This document shows positions 33,454 to 44,736 of a DNA stretch of 64,000 nt, piece after piece (the stretch's first letter is position 1; every line of letters begins with the position of its first letter). The stretch comes from Blepharisma japonicum (lineage: Eukaryota; Ciliophora; Heterotrichea; Heterotrichida; Blepharismidae). The notes under the pieces were generated by a model that worked only from the letters and a program-made list of their open reading frames with translations, searched no databases and had not been told where the DNA came from. The DNA is taken from positions 26,682 through 90,681 of the forward strand of contig CATKHK010000130.1 of assembly GCA_949751835.1 (NCBI GenBank). Direction: 5' to 3'. A program made the translations under genes and the position numbers.

Positions 33454-34683
33454 ATGTCTGATGTGGAAGCTCTTATTGCTGATCTAACAAATGAGCAGAT
33501 CTCGAACAGAATTTCAATCTTTGAAAGTAACATTAGGGCTTTAAAGAGAGATAGCCAAAGATTCCAGCAAGAGTCCAACAAGATCAAGAACCAAATCAAT
33601 GAAAACAAAGAAAAGATCAAGCTGAATAAGCAACTCCCATACTTGATCAGCAATGTCGTAGAAATTCTCGACATTCAAGAAGAAGACGACACCGAAGTTC
33701 ACAACCCAAGCTCACAAAAGGCAGTCTGCATAAAAACCAGCACCCGACAAACTGTATTTCTCCCAGTGCCTGGTCTTGTTGATGTAAACACCTTGAAGCC
33801 TGGCGATTTGATAGGCGTCAACAAAGACTCTTACCTGATTCTTGACACTCTTCCAGCTGAGTACGATTCGCGTGTCAAGGCTATGGAACTTGACGAAAGA
33901 CCTACAGAAGAATATGGTGATATTGGCGGGCTTGATAAACAGATTGAAGAGCTCATTGAAGCAATAGTGCTACCAATGACCCACAAAGAAAGGTTTGACA
34001 ATATTGGAATCAGACCTCCTAAAGGTGTTCTCTTGCACGGACCACCTGGAACTGGCAAAACTCTTATGGCAAGAGCGTGTGCTGCTCAAACTAAAGCGAC
34101 CTTTTTGAAACTTGCAGGTCCTCAACTAGTCCAAATGTTTATCGGAGATGGTGCCAAAATGATAAGAGATGCTTTTGCACTTGCCAAGGAAAAGGCTCCT
34201 ACTATTATTTTTATAGATGAACTTGATGCAGTTGGAGCTCGTCGTCATGATGCAGATTCTGGTGGAGGCAGAGAAGTCCAAAGAACTATGCTGGAGTTAC
34301 TAAGTCAGCTTGACGGGTTTAGCAGTGATGATAGAATTAAAATCATTGCAGCGACGAATAGACCTGATATTCTTGACCCTGCTTTATTGAGATCTGGAAG
34401 GCTGGACAGGAAAATTGAGTTCCCTCATCCAAATCTTGAAGCAAGAATCAGAATATTGCAAATCCATAGCAGAAAGATGAATTACAATAAAGAAGATGTG
34501 AACTTCGAAGAATTGTCAAGAAGCACTGACGATTTCAACGGAGCCATGCTTAAGGCAGTATGTGTAGAAGCAGGTATGCTTGCACTGAAAAGAGGAGCAG
34601 AACAGATTATGCATGAAGATTACGTAGAAGGCATTAATCAAGTTATGGCGAAGAAGAAAAGTAATTATATCTATTTTACCTAA
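33454..34683 (+). CDS. PSMC3: 26S proteasome regulatory ATPase Rpt5 / PSMC3 (409 aa)
   Basis: Coiled coil at residues 20-55, OB-fold region ([32 protein letters not shown]), then the AAA+ domain: [16 protein letters not shown], Walker [10 protein letters not shown], Walker [58 protein letters not shown], and the C-terminal helical domain [20 protein letters not shown]. The order and the GDIGGLD and [19 protein letters not shown] blocks assign it to Rpt5 among the six Rpt subunits. The last residues are NYIYFT where Rpt5 usually ends in an HbYX motif. The ATG at 33454 fits the family start. Confidence 0.94.
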   Translation: MSDVEALIADLTNEQISNRISIFESNIRALKRDSQRFQQESNKIKNQINENKEKIKLNKQLPYLISNVVEILDIQEEDDTEVHNPSSQKAVCIKTSTRQTVFLPVPGLVDVNTLKPGDLIGVNKDSYLILDTLPAEYDSRVKAMELDERPTEEYGDIGGLDKQIEELIEAIVLPMTHKERFDNIGIRPPKGVLLHGPPGTGKTLMARACAAQTKATFLKLAGPQLVQMFIGDGAKMIRDAFALAKEKAPTIIFIDELDAVGARRHDADSGGGREVQRTMLELLSQLDGFSSDDRIKIIAATNRPDILDPALLRSGRLDRKIEFPHPNLEARIRILQIHSRKMNYNKEDVNFEELSRSTDDFNGAMLKAVCVEAGMLALKRGAEQIMHEDYVEGINQVMAKKKSNYIYFT

Positions 34684-34720
34684 GAATCTGACCTCAATAA
34701 GTCTTATTTAATGCCATGCT

Positions 34721-34900
34721 TTAAAAGCAGTTATCCGAGTCAATGAACTTCAAATAAGCTCTATCAGAGTCTTCAATTTCAGCTTTATTCTTAATTTCGC
34801 TAAATAAAGAAACCATTTCAAAATCTGAAATTCTTCCACCTTGTTTTCCTGCGGAATAAACAAGGCCTATCAGCTAATAGCTTTCCACTCAATATATCAT
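34721..34900 (-). CDS. Candidate small gene with one mini-intron (54 aa)
   Basis: Between Rpt5 and the SHIPPO gene a minus-strand frame reads LIGLVYSAGKQGGRISDFEM, then VSLFSEIKNKAEIEDSDRAY and LKFIDSDNCF before TAA 34721. It looks like protein. If GTGGAAAGCTATTAG (34874-34888) is spliced, a start exon MIYW joins in frame. The candidate intron begins GTG and lacks the A at position 10 found in all other 15-nt introns here, so a relic of a longer gene is equally possible. Not recognised. Confidence 0.35.
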
Positions 34901-35013
34901 GATTATAATAAAGTTAAATTAATAAATTATTGTTATTCTATGCTATTAATACCATTCATTAAAAAAGTGATACAAAATTAAAAGACTTAGGTAAAATTTA
35001 ATAAAATTTGAAC

Positions 35014-35916
35014 TTAATAATCTTTTTCTCTAGGAGAATATTCTAAACTTCTTCTTGAATTTGGCACTGAAGTACTTGCTATACTTTTTTTAGCTTTTTC
35101 ATATAATTTCATATTTAGTTTTGGCTTAACTTTGCTTTCATAGTATCCAAACTCTGATGGTGCTCTATATGTTCCTGGTCCAGGATATTCAGAGCTAGAT
35201 CTCATTAACGCCCTTTTAGATTTTCCGAAAGACCTTGACATGGAAGACTGAAATTTTGAAACAAAATATTCCCCATTCTCATTTATGCTAGAATTTATTT
35301 GATATGCTCCAGGTCCAGGCAAGCTAGAGACACTTAGATTTCTGCTTCCAAATCTTGATAGAGAACTTGGCGCAAAACTGCTTGACTTTGTGGAGTTTCA
35401 GTTAGATAAAACATAATCTCCTGTTTTTGGCATATCCCATTTGGGAGCATAAGTTCCAGGTCCTGGGATATTCTTTTTTTCTTTTTTAGCATCAGGAGAT
35501 TGAGTTTTTGGCCTCAAAGTTCATTTGGGTGCATCTACACCTAGCGATTTTTGCTTAAACTTATAAGTTCCTGGCCCAGGGACAGATGGATCAGGTGTTA
35601 AATGACTCTCAAAAACCCTTTTGCACAATGCCCTTGAAGTCCCAAAGCTTATTCCGGATTTCTTCAGTGTAGAAGGAATTTGGTAAACTCAAGGAGCTGG
35701 ACTCTGGCTTTGAGACTTTGTAAAATCAGATCTCTCACCAATGCCAAAATTGGTGGATCGGTGGTCCAATGCTGAAGGAATTCTATAGAAATCTTCTTTA
35801 CAGAGAGAACTTTGATAACTTTTGAAGCGCAAAGCCTTGGAGAAGGAAAACTGCTGCTTAGCTGGAGAACTGTTTAGAGGATGCTTGCAAATCTCATCAG
35901 AAGTTGATACTAACAT
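35014..35916 (-). CDS. SHIPPO / STPGR-repeat protein, ODF3-like (300 aa)
   Basis: One frame from ATG to TAA with several TGA Trp codons (for example 35686, 35518, 35398). It contains repeated PGPGxY units: VPGPGTYKFK, IPGPGTYAPKW, LPGPGAYQI and YPGPGTYRAP, spaced by about 35-60 residues, with SFG or FG motifs before them. These are STPGR (SHIPPO) repeats of outer dense fibre 3 and related proteins, many of which lie on or in axonemal microtubules. The N-terminal 75 residues and the Tyr/Ser/Lys-rich C-terminus have no other domain. Confidence 0.85.
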
Positions 35917-36058
35917 TTTATAAAGCAGTTAAAATTATTAAAATCAGTATGCTAGTATATTATAAATTATAGCTTCTCTGGAATAAAAATAAGTAAGACC
36001 TCTTAAAATAATGATAAAAAACTTAAAACCAAGTATTGCATGGCAAAATTAATAATTT

Positions 36059-37469
36059 TTATAAGTCATCATCAGTTTTTTCAACAACTGAAAACATTCT
36101 TTCAGCTTTTCTTATAGAAATGCCTAAAGTATTTTTTCTCTTTGGATTTAAAGTTTCTCTTCTTTGAAAACCTCTTGACGATTTTTTGTCCAGCTTGAGG
36201 CTTTTAAGGAGCTTAATTAATTCTCCGACCTTTTCTTTGGTGCTGGAACCTTTAAAAGTGTGCAAATCTTCAGTGCCGCTGAAGCTTGGTCTTGGAGTTA
36301 AATTCTCCATTCCAGATCCTGATTCCGCTATAAAATTACTTATTTTTATTTCGAGTAACTTTACTTGCAATTCAAGCTCACTTTTTTCATCTTTTACCAT
36401 TTCAAGAGTTTTAATTGCTGATTCAAGCTCTGTTTTTAAAGTTTTATTTTCATTTAAAGCAGCATCATGCTTATTTACTAAGTCATTTAAGCTTTCTTTT
36501 AAATGGATAATTTGCTTTTCATTTTGAATTGTTTTTACCTGCAAATCTCCAATCAGATTTTTGTCTGCTGAAGATTCTGCTTTATAGTTATTAATTTTCA
36601 TATATGCCTGATTGAGTTTTTCTTGGGTATCATTAGCATCGTCTTTAAATCTTATGTTCTTAATAAAATATTACTTGTTCTTCTAGTTGGGCCATTTTTC
36701 ACTCCATAGCTTTAACTGGAGCGTTGATTGCTTCTTGGATTTCCCATTTCAGCTTGTCAATTTCTTTGTCTCTTGCTTTAATAGCAATTTTGAAATCTAT
36801 GTAAAGTCTACCTCTTTCCAAATGCATTAGGGATTTTTGTAGCCTATTAATATCATTCTTTGATTCTTCTCATAATTCTTTATAAGTACTTGATACATGA
36901 AAATAAGGTATTTCCTCATCTAATAATGCATCTTTATAAAAATTACCAGTATGCTTATCATATATTTTTTCAAGGACATCTTCATCCAGCTCTTTTTTAT
37001 CCGCATAAAGCGACCTTGAAATTTCTGAAGTAATCATCTGCATTTCTTTTTGATATGCCCCACTTTCATTAGCACATATTTCTAATGCTTTTGAAGCAGC
37101 TTTAGCTTTTTTAATATCTGGCTTGTCGCTTGATTTTTCTAATTCTTGTAGAACTTGAATTAAATTGTACTTGTTTTTTATCACAGAAGATTTAAACTGA
37201 ATAGTAGGTGGACTCGATTCTTTTATTGGAGATAGATGTATACCTGAAGTATTCATAGAATAATTGCTTTTAATGATTGAGCTTTTATTAGCCAAGCTAA
37301 GAACAAAGAAGGAATTATCAGACCTGAGTTTCTCAGAGTTTAACTGTAAAGAATTCACTGAATGATAGTTAGATACCTTCTTTAAGATTTTAGATGAGAA
37401 GGCTGGAACTCTTTTTACTGATGAATGAGCTGTAAAATCTTCAAAACTTTTGGAAGCATGTAAACTCAT
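36059..37469 (-). CDS. Unrecognised coiled-coil protein (464 aa)
   Basis: A 16-nt intron (36659-36674) joins two open segments; without it the frame stops at TAA. TGA Trp codons lie at about 36867, 36753 and 36702. The N-terminal 100 residues are Ser-rich (MSLHASKSFEDFTAHSSVKR). A short folded-looking part follows (KAASKALEICANESGAYQKEM, then EDVLEKIYDKHTGNFYKD). From residue 205 on it is a long coiled coil (KARDKEIDKLKWEIQEAI; HLKESLNDLVNKHDAAL). No named domain. It is head-to-head with the next gene, and a broken copy of its 5' part sits at 40.2-40.6 kb. Confidence 0.75.
36659..36674 (-). other. 16-nt intron in the coiled-coil gene
   Basis: Sense strand GTAATATTTTATTAAG, phase 0. It removes an in-frame TAA and links QLEEQ to NIRFKDDAN. 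Confidence 0.88.
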
Positions 37470-37837
37470 TTTTGATGCGCCAATAATAATGTCATTAGAT
37501 TTACTTTAATATACTATGAAAATACAATCTCCAATAAAATTAAATTAATTTATATTTATTGATATTAAGTCTAATTTTTCCTTATAAAAATTAAAATTTT
37601 ATTATTTCTTTAAGGTCCAGTTTACCAAGAGTTGAATAATTTTAATATTTATTATTTCCCCAGATTACATATCCAAATAAAACTGTTTAAAATATAAATT
37701 TTTGCCAATTTTAAATTGTCCAGAAATTGAAATTCAAATCCTATATCGTAAATTAAAAATCAGTTTATATAAGTATTTAAATCTTCACCTTAAGAAAGGT
37801 CAATGTAAATTAAAGATGGAAATAGTTTTTATTAGAA
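37470..37837. other. Divergent promoter region, copy A of the duplicated locus
   Basis: 368 bp between two divergent genes, AT-rich. The last 40 bases before the plus-strand start (GTAAATTAAAGATGGAA and following) recur in copy B at about 40710-40742. Confidence 0.6.
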
Positions 37838-40078
37838 ATGCATGAGCCAAATCTCCCCAACCTAAAAAATAAAAGATCCTCAGAGCGCTCGACAACAGCT
37901 TCAAATTCAAGAGAATCAAAAAAATCAAGTGTGCTGGTGAGTAACTATGAGAATTCTTGTGAAACAATAAGCAAAGAGGCAGCTGACTCAAATATATTAT
38001 CATCTTCAATTTCTCCCTTTAAAAAAAGTTCAGAAATATTTTTCTGTGCAGAGCTTAACAGACTTGATAAAGACCTTGATTCTTATGAAATTGAGCTCAA
38101 AAATATCAATCCATTGGAAGGACTTGATTTGCAGAATATTAACCAATCCTGTGAGAAATATCAACAGTATTTAGAAAGCATCGCTGTTTGTGCTAAGCAG
38201 AAAGATAGTAAACTAGGAAATTGTATCATAAGAGGGGTAATTGGCTATAAAAAAGCTTTTCAACAAATAACGAAATATTTAAAAAGCTTGGAATCTCAAA
38301 AAATTCCTGTCAAAACTAAATATAAGGATGAAACCGTTCAAACTGAAAATCCAGGGGAAAATGGAAGCGAAAAAGCACATCGAAGTGAGAGCCCAGATAT
38401 AAATTTCCTAAAAGAATTAGGTGACAAAATGAAAAATCTCAAAGTTACTGGAGTCACCAATCATTTATGAGATTTATATGATTCATTATGCCAGATGCAG
38501 ACTGATGTGCCTAGTCCTGTTGAAACGCCTGATCTTATTAATTTTGACACAAAAGAAGAAAATAATGGATTTGGAGATGGAGTCGAAAATTTAAGAAAAG
38601 AATTAGTCAGCAGCTTTGTAAGGCAGAAAACAATAAAACAAGTAAAATGCACAGAAAAAGGATGCCAAGTAGAAAGTAGAGGGATAGATTCAGCATTGGA
38701 AAGCATTGCTGGTGAAAAAGAGCTAGAGATTCTTAAGCTTAAACGCAGGTACGATGCTTTATTAGAAGAAAAGAAAAAATTCGATGATGAGATAAGCTTC
38801 AAAAATTTAAAAATTTATGAGCTAACAGGGAGATTAAATGAAATTTCTCAGCTACAAAATAAAGTCAATGAAATTTCAACTGAGTTAAAATTAGAAAGAT
38901 CCATGAACTCAATTTCAAAGGAAAAGCTTGAAAAAAGTAAACTAACAATCAACTCACTAAAAAAAGAATGTGAAAATTTAAAGACTAAATTAATTGGGAA
39001 GCGAAATAAATTACTACGATTAAAAGATGAATTTCTGCAAAGGAGTGTGCTATGAAGAATGGCTGAAGAAAAAAATAAACAAATAGAAGAATCCTGACTT
39101 CAAGTGCATGGAAGCAAATTTGTTTATTCTGGTATTGATGCTAACGAAATCATGAAAAAATATGGCCTTCAAAAAGAATTAGACAGTGATAATGAAGGCG
39201 GAGACACCACAGCAATTTCTAATTTCGATAAAAAATGAAATAAAAATTCTACAGGTTCTTATAGCCAAAGACCAAACGTAATAAGAAATAAAGGAAAGCC
39301 GATAGGATTTGATGAGAGCAGCCAAGAAACAGATAATACGAAAAGTTCAAAAAATAAATATTGGACTCAGGAAGAAAAATTAGAAAGAATTCATGAAAAT
39401 GAAATTCTTAATAAAAAGCATCACAAAAAATTACAATTTGAAAATAGAAATTCTAGCTTCTCGAGCTCTTCAGAAGAGCTCGATCAAGAAGATAAAGATG
39501 GAAAATCTATAAATCAATCAATGAGGTATGATATTTCGAATAAGAAATTAGAAAACGCTGAAAAAGCACTTATTGCCACGCTCAATAAAGAGCAAAAGGA
39601 TTTATTTAAAAAATTTAAAAGTTTGCTTCACACAAAATACCCGCATTTAACTCGATTTTCAGAAAACTTAAAATCAACTATTACCGATAAACTAGAAATC
39701 TTGGAAACTACTTCTCATTCCAAAGGTATACAAAAGCTCTCTAAATATAAAAATAAGCTTAACAAAACAAATCTTCTAAAAGATGCTCTAAACCACAATT
39801 TATCTACTACAACGAAGTCTTTTTTGAATGAAAGCTTTGATAAAGAGAAAAATGATGAAATTCCGAACTCGTTAATTTCTATATTTAAAAATAAAGCAGA
39901 ATATCAAGCCCTTTCCCCATACACCAAACGATTATTGGAACAATGCATGGAAGGGCATGACTATAAAAAATGTGGAGCAGAGTGCGAACACTTAAAAAGA
40001 GCTATGGCGATAAAGGCTAAATATAATGGGAGAATTTATCACTTACGAACAGCGAGCCTTGATTTTGATTATTTGTAG
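37838..40078 (+). CDS. Unrecognised coiled-coil protein, tandem copy A (746 aa)
   Basis: One frame with TGA Trp at 38468, 39053, 39095, 39236 and others, ending at TAG 40076. Residues 1-60 are Ser-rich; residues 65-150 look folded (CAELNRLDKDLDSYEIELKN, then SCEKYQQYLESIAVCAKQKD); residues 285-405 form a strong coiled coil (ELEILKLKRRYDALLEEKKK); then a low-complexity middle; and the last 185 residues are a compact helical block (LIATLNKEQKDLFKKFKSLL ... PYTKRLLEQCMEGHDYKKC) with several Cys near the end. I do not recognise it. Copy B at 40743 is its paralogue. Confidence 0.8.
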
Positions 40079-40194
40079 GCTTAAAATACCGATATTATTT
40101 TTTATTTAGTAAATAATAGTTTTATAAAATGAGAATCTTTGAATCAAAAAATGATTTTTCCTTGATAAAAATCGAGCTTTAAAAAATAACTATA

Positions 40195-40640
40195 ATCTTT
40201 TGCATATATTTTTTTCAAGAACGTGCCTATTCAGCTCTTTTGGTCTGCATAAAGCGATCTTGGAATTTCTGAAGAAATTAGTTGCATTTCTTATATATCC
40301 CCTGTTTTATTGACAAATATTTCTGATTCTTTACAAGTAACTTTGGCTTTTTAATATGTGACTTATCCTTGATTTTTCTAATTCTTGTAGAATTTATGCT
40401 AAATTGTACTTTTCTAATTCTTGCAGAGCTTAAATTAAATTGCACTTGCTTTTTTATTACAAAAGATTTAAACCGAATATGAGACGAAGTCGATTCTTTT
40501 ATTGATGATAGACGTATATCTGAAGTATTCATGTCATGGCATAATTATTTTTGGCAATTGAGCTTTATTAGCCATGCTAAGAATAAATGAGGAAGAGAAT
40601 TTACTGAATGATAGTTAATATTTTCCTAATAAAAATTATT
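40195..40640 (-). pseudogene. Relic of the minus-strand coiled-coil gene, copy B
   Basis: The sequence matches the 5' half of the gene at 36059-37469 (about 36950-37330): for example CATATATTTTTTTCAAG, TGATTTTTCTAATTCTTGTAG and CGATTCTTTTATTGATGATAG all have counterparts in the same order. It is broken by frame shifts, stops and an internal partial duplication (TTTCTAATTCTTG twice). Only MNTSDIRLSSIKESTSSHIR remains readable against MNTSGIHLSPIKESSPPTIQ. The 3' coding half is missing. Confidence 0.85.
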
Positions 40641-40742
40641 TCTTTTGGATTCAGCCCATCAAAGAGTTAAATAAATTTGTATAATTCTTTCTCTTAGAAG
40701 AAAACCTAATGTAAATTAAAGATGGAACAGTATTTATTAGAT

Positions 40743-42989
40743 ATGCATGAATCAAACCTTCCCAACCTAAAAAATAAAAGATCCTCTGAGCGCTCGACAA
40801 CAGCTTCAAATCCAAGAGAATTAAAAAAATGAAGTATGCTGGTGAATAATTATGAGAATTCTTGTGAAACAATAAGCAAAGAGGCAGCTGACTCAAATGC
40901 TTTATCATCTTCAATTTCTCCCTATAAAAGAAGCTCAGAAATATTTTTCTGTGCAGAACTTAACAGACTTGACAAAGATCTTGATTCTTATGAAATCGAG
41001 CTTAAAAATATCAGTCAATTGGATGAACTTGACTTGCAAAATATTAACCAATCCTGCGAGAAATACCAGCAATATTTAGAAAGTGTTGCTGTTTGTGCCA
41101 AGCAGAAAGACAGTAAACTAGGAAATTGCATCATAAGAGGGGTGATTGGCAATAAGAAGGCTTTTCACCAAATAACGAAATATTTAAAAAGCCTGGAAAC
41201 CCAAAAAATTCCTACAAAAATCAGATATAGGGATGAAATCACTCAAACTGAAAAGTCAGGAAAAAATGGAAGTGAAAAAACACCTCGAAAGGAAAGTGAG
41301 AGCCTAGATATAAATTTTCTCAAAGAATTAGGTACTAGAATGAAAAATCTCCAATTTAATGAGGTCACAAATCATTTATTAGATTTATATGACTCTTTAT
41401 GCCAGATGCAGATTGATGTGCCCAGCCTTGCTGAAACACCTGATCTTATTAGTTTTGACACAAAAGAAGAAAATAATGGATTCGGAAATGGAGTCGAAAA
41501 TTTTAGAAAAGAATTAGTCAGCAGTTTAGCAAAGCAGAAAACAATAAAACAAAAACAATATGCAGAAAAAGGATGCCAAGTAGAAAGTAAAGGGATATAT
41601 TCGGAATTTGAAAGCATTGCTGGTGAAAAAGAACTAGAGATTCTCAAGCTTAAACGCAGGTACGATGCTTTATTAGAAGAAAAGAAAAAAATTGATGATG
41701 AGATAAGCTTCAAAAATTTGAAAATTTATGAGCTGAATGGGAAATTAAATGAAACTGCTCAGCTGAATAATAAAGTTAACGAACTGTCAATCGAGTTAAA
41801 ATCAGAAAAATCCATGAATTCAATTTCAAAGGAAAAGCTTGAAAAAAGTAAACTAACAATCATTTCACTAAAAAAAGAATGTGAAAATTTAAAGACTAAA
41901 TTAATTGGGAAGCGAAATAAATTACTAAGATTAAAAGATGAATTTTTGCAAACGAGTGTGCTATGAAGAATGGCTGAAGAAAAAAATAAACAAATAGAAG
42001 AATCCTGAATCCAAGTGTATGGAAGCAAGTTTTCTTATTCTGTAATTGATGCTAACGAAATCATGAAGAAATACAGTCTCCAAAAAGAATTAGATAGCGA
42101 TAATGAAGGTGGAGATGCTACAGCAATTTCTAATTTCGATAAAAAATGAAATAAAAATTCTACAGGTTCTTATAGCCAAAGACCAAACGTGAATAGAAAT
42201 AAAGAAACACCAATTGAATTTGATAAGAGTAGCCAAGAAGCTCATAACTCTAAAACCTTAAAAAATAAATATTGGATTCAAGAAGAAAAACTAGAAAGAA
42301 TTTATGAAAATGAAGTTCATGATAAAAAGTATCATAAAAAATTACAATCTGAAAATAAAAATTCTAGCCTTTCGAACTCTTCAGAAGAGCTCGATCAAGA
42401 AGATAAAGATTGAAAATCTATAAATCAATCAGTGAAGTTTGATACATCAAATAAGACATTAGAAAATGCTGAAAAGGCCCTTACTGTCACACTCAATAAA
42501 GAGCAAAAAGACTTATTTAAAAAATTTAAAAGTTTGTTTTACTCACAATACCCACATTTAACTCGATTTTCAGAAAACTTAAAATCAACTATTACCGATA
42601 AACTAGAAATCTTGGAAACTACTTCTCATTCCAAAGGTATCCAAAAACTCTCGATGCATAACAATAAACTTAGCAAAACAAATCTTCTAAAAGATGCTCT
42701 AAACCACAATTTATCTACTACTACGAAGTCTTTTTTGAATGAAAGCTTTGGTAAGGAGAAAAATGATGAAACTCCGAACTCGTTAATTTCTATATTTAAA
42801 AATAAAGTAGAATACCAAGCTCTTTCCCCATACACCAAACGATTATTGGAACAATGCATGGAAGGGCATGACTATAAAAAATGTGAAGCAGATTGCATAC
42901 ATTTGAAAAGAGCCATGGCAATAAAGGCTAAATATAATGGGAGAATTTATCACTTACGAACAGCAAGCCTTGATTTTGATTATTTGTAG
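40743..42989 (+). CDS. Unrecognised coiled-coil protein, tandem copy B (748 aa)
   Basis: Paralogue of the 37838 gene, aligning end to end with few indels and the same TGA Trp positions (40830 extra, then 41964, 42006, 42147, 42411). Start MHESNLPNLKNKRSSERS, end in HLRTASLDFDYL at TAG 42987. The coiled coil and the C-terminal block are nearly identical; the middle, Ser/Asn-rich part is most divergent. The frame is fully open, so it is probably under selection, although its neighbour on the minus strand has decayed. Function unknown. Confidence 0.8.
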
Positions 42990-43174
42990 GCCTTAAATAA
43001 TATATCATTATTGTTTAGTAAATAATATTTTACATAAAAATGAAAAATCTTTAACACCTATAAATGAATTTTTGCTACTGCATTGATGAATGTGAAAATA
43101 AATTATAAGTCAAAAATTAAGTATAAACTTAATGTCATTAATTATTTTCATTTAATTGTTAAAACAACTTGACT

Positions 43175-44038
43175 TTAATTGAACCTTGATAGATTATACC
43201 TTGCTTTTAATGCTGGTCTAATATCTGAGGCTTTATTGATTTCATCAAGTAAAGTGACAAGATTACACAGCTCTCTATCGTTAGGGTCATTAAGCCAAGA
43301 GAGAATAGGTATTCCATTATCAAGCTGAAAAGCAAATGATAGAATTGAGTTATCAACAATGATAACATCTTTCAAGTCTCTTCCTAAAACTCTCAAATCT
43401 TTGATGTAGTTTCCTTTGATTTCGTAGCAAGAATCTCGATACAATCTGTGCTTAATCAATTTTCTCTGAGGATCAATGCTTTTCAAAACCTGATCTGCGT
43501 AATATTTTTGTGAAGCTGTAAAGGCGACAACTTCAAATTTCTGGGAAACGATCTGCAAGAACTCAATTAAAAAAGGTCTATAGCTTACATAGACGTTGCA
43601 AAGCCTTCCATGACTCATAAAGCTTACCATAGTTTTGCTATTTGGTGTAGGCTCTATATCACTGTGTACTAAGGTTTCGTCAATATCCAAAACAAGAGTG
43701 CGCTTTGGGGTGTTTCTTAGTTTTGGAGGTAGATGAGTATGCCCAGGGTCAGGCACATTTTTGGGTAAGCTCATGAAAAATTCAAAAGGAGTCATCATTT
43801 GCTCCTCTGGCTGTTTTTCAACGTCCATCGATTGCGATTCATCTTCTTGATTTTGAATTTCAGATTCCATCATCTGAGGAGACTCATAATTTTGTTGAGG
43901 GTTTTTATAAGTTACAGGGCTAACAGTGTTATTTTTTGTGAGAAAATTACTATTAGTCCCATTTGAATCTTCTTTGTTATTATAATCATCAAAATTTTTT
44001 GAAAAAGTTTGAATTGGATTTATGGCTGTAATCATCAT
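43175..44038 (-). CDS. FCP1/SCP-type (CTD-like) phosphatase (287 aa)
   Basis: After a disordered N-terminal part (Asn, Gln, Glu rich, residues 1-105) comes a NIF/FCP1 domain at residues about 110-275: RTLVLDIDETLVHS with the catalytic DxDET, VYVSYRPFLIEFLQIVSQ, FEVVAFTASQKYYADQVL, HRLYRDSC, GNYIKDLRVLGRDL, DVIIVDNSILSFAFQLDNGI and WLNDPNDREL. All FCPH/SCP signature residues are present. The family removes phosphate from Ser/Thr (RNA polymerase II CTD, lipin or SMAD-type substrates); ciliates have many paralogues, so the substrate cannot be set. No intron. Confidence 0.92.
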   Translation of the reverse strand: MMITAINPIQTFSKNFDDYNNKEDSNGTNSNFLTKNNTVSPVTYKNPQQNYESPQMMESEIQNQEDESQSMDVEKQPEEQMMTPFEFFMSLPKNVPDPGHTHLPPKLRNTPKRTLVLDIDETLVHSDIEPTPNSKTMVSFMSHGRLCNVYVSYRPFLIEFLQIVSQKFEVVAFTASQKYYADQVLKSIDPQRKLIKHRLYRDSCYEIKGNYIKDLRVLGRDLKDVIIVDNSILSFAFQLDNGIPILSWLNDPNDRELCNLVTLLDEINKASDIRPALKARYNLSRFN

Positions 44039-44736
44039 ATTTATATTTGAAATTTTATTAAATATTTATTCTGGCATATGTAAAGGGACAAAAAGTCAAT
44101 GATGGAGTTTATAATAAGTAAGTTGAGATGGAAAGTTAACTTATTTTAAAATGATTATAGATAGCTCTTCTAGTTTCGCTGCTTTACTTCAGTGAAATAT
44201 TAAAAATTTTTGTAAGTCGAAACAAATAGCTTGATCAGTGTAGATGGAACACATTATTTCAAAAATAATTATAGTGAGTTTCAAATTTATAAACAAGTTA
44301 TTTTAAAATATTGCAATCAATAATTCATAATACATAAGAGCGCCTATTCAAAACTGTAACCGATTGACTGATTCTCAAATTTCATAATTAAAAGTGGCAT
44401 AAAATTTATACCGAGTTTACTGATGACGTAAGAACATTTTTTTAAAATCTAAGCACGAAAGCAAATGATATTTATTGAAAAATATACGGTTTGAAAACGG
44501 TGAGAGTTTTATTATTAGCAAATAAAATATAATAAATATTTTTAAATTCAAATCTTGGGCTAATTAATAGCTCTATTATGAGTCTACTTAAAATTTATTA
44601 AAATGGTAAATAAGATGTACAAAATAATTTCGCCAAAATTTAAATCTCTAAAATTATATAAATATTTTTTGTTAAATACATTGGTTTCTGCTTTTCTTAA
44701 AGGAATAAATAATCATTTAATTTTAAACATTAAATT
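44039..44736. other. AT-rich intergenic region (divergent promoters)
   Basis: 698 bp between divergent genes. No open frame, repeat or RNA gene seen. Confidence 0.6.
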
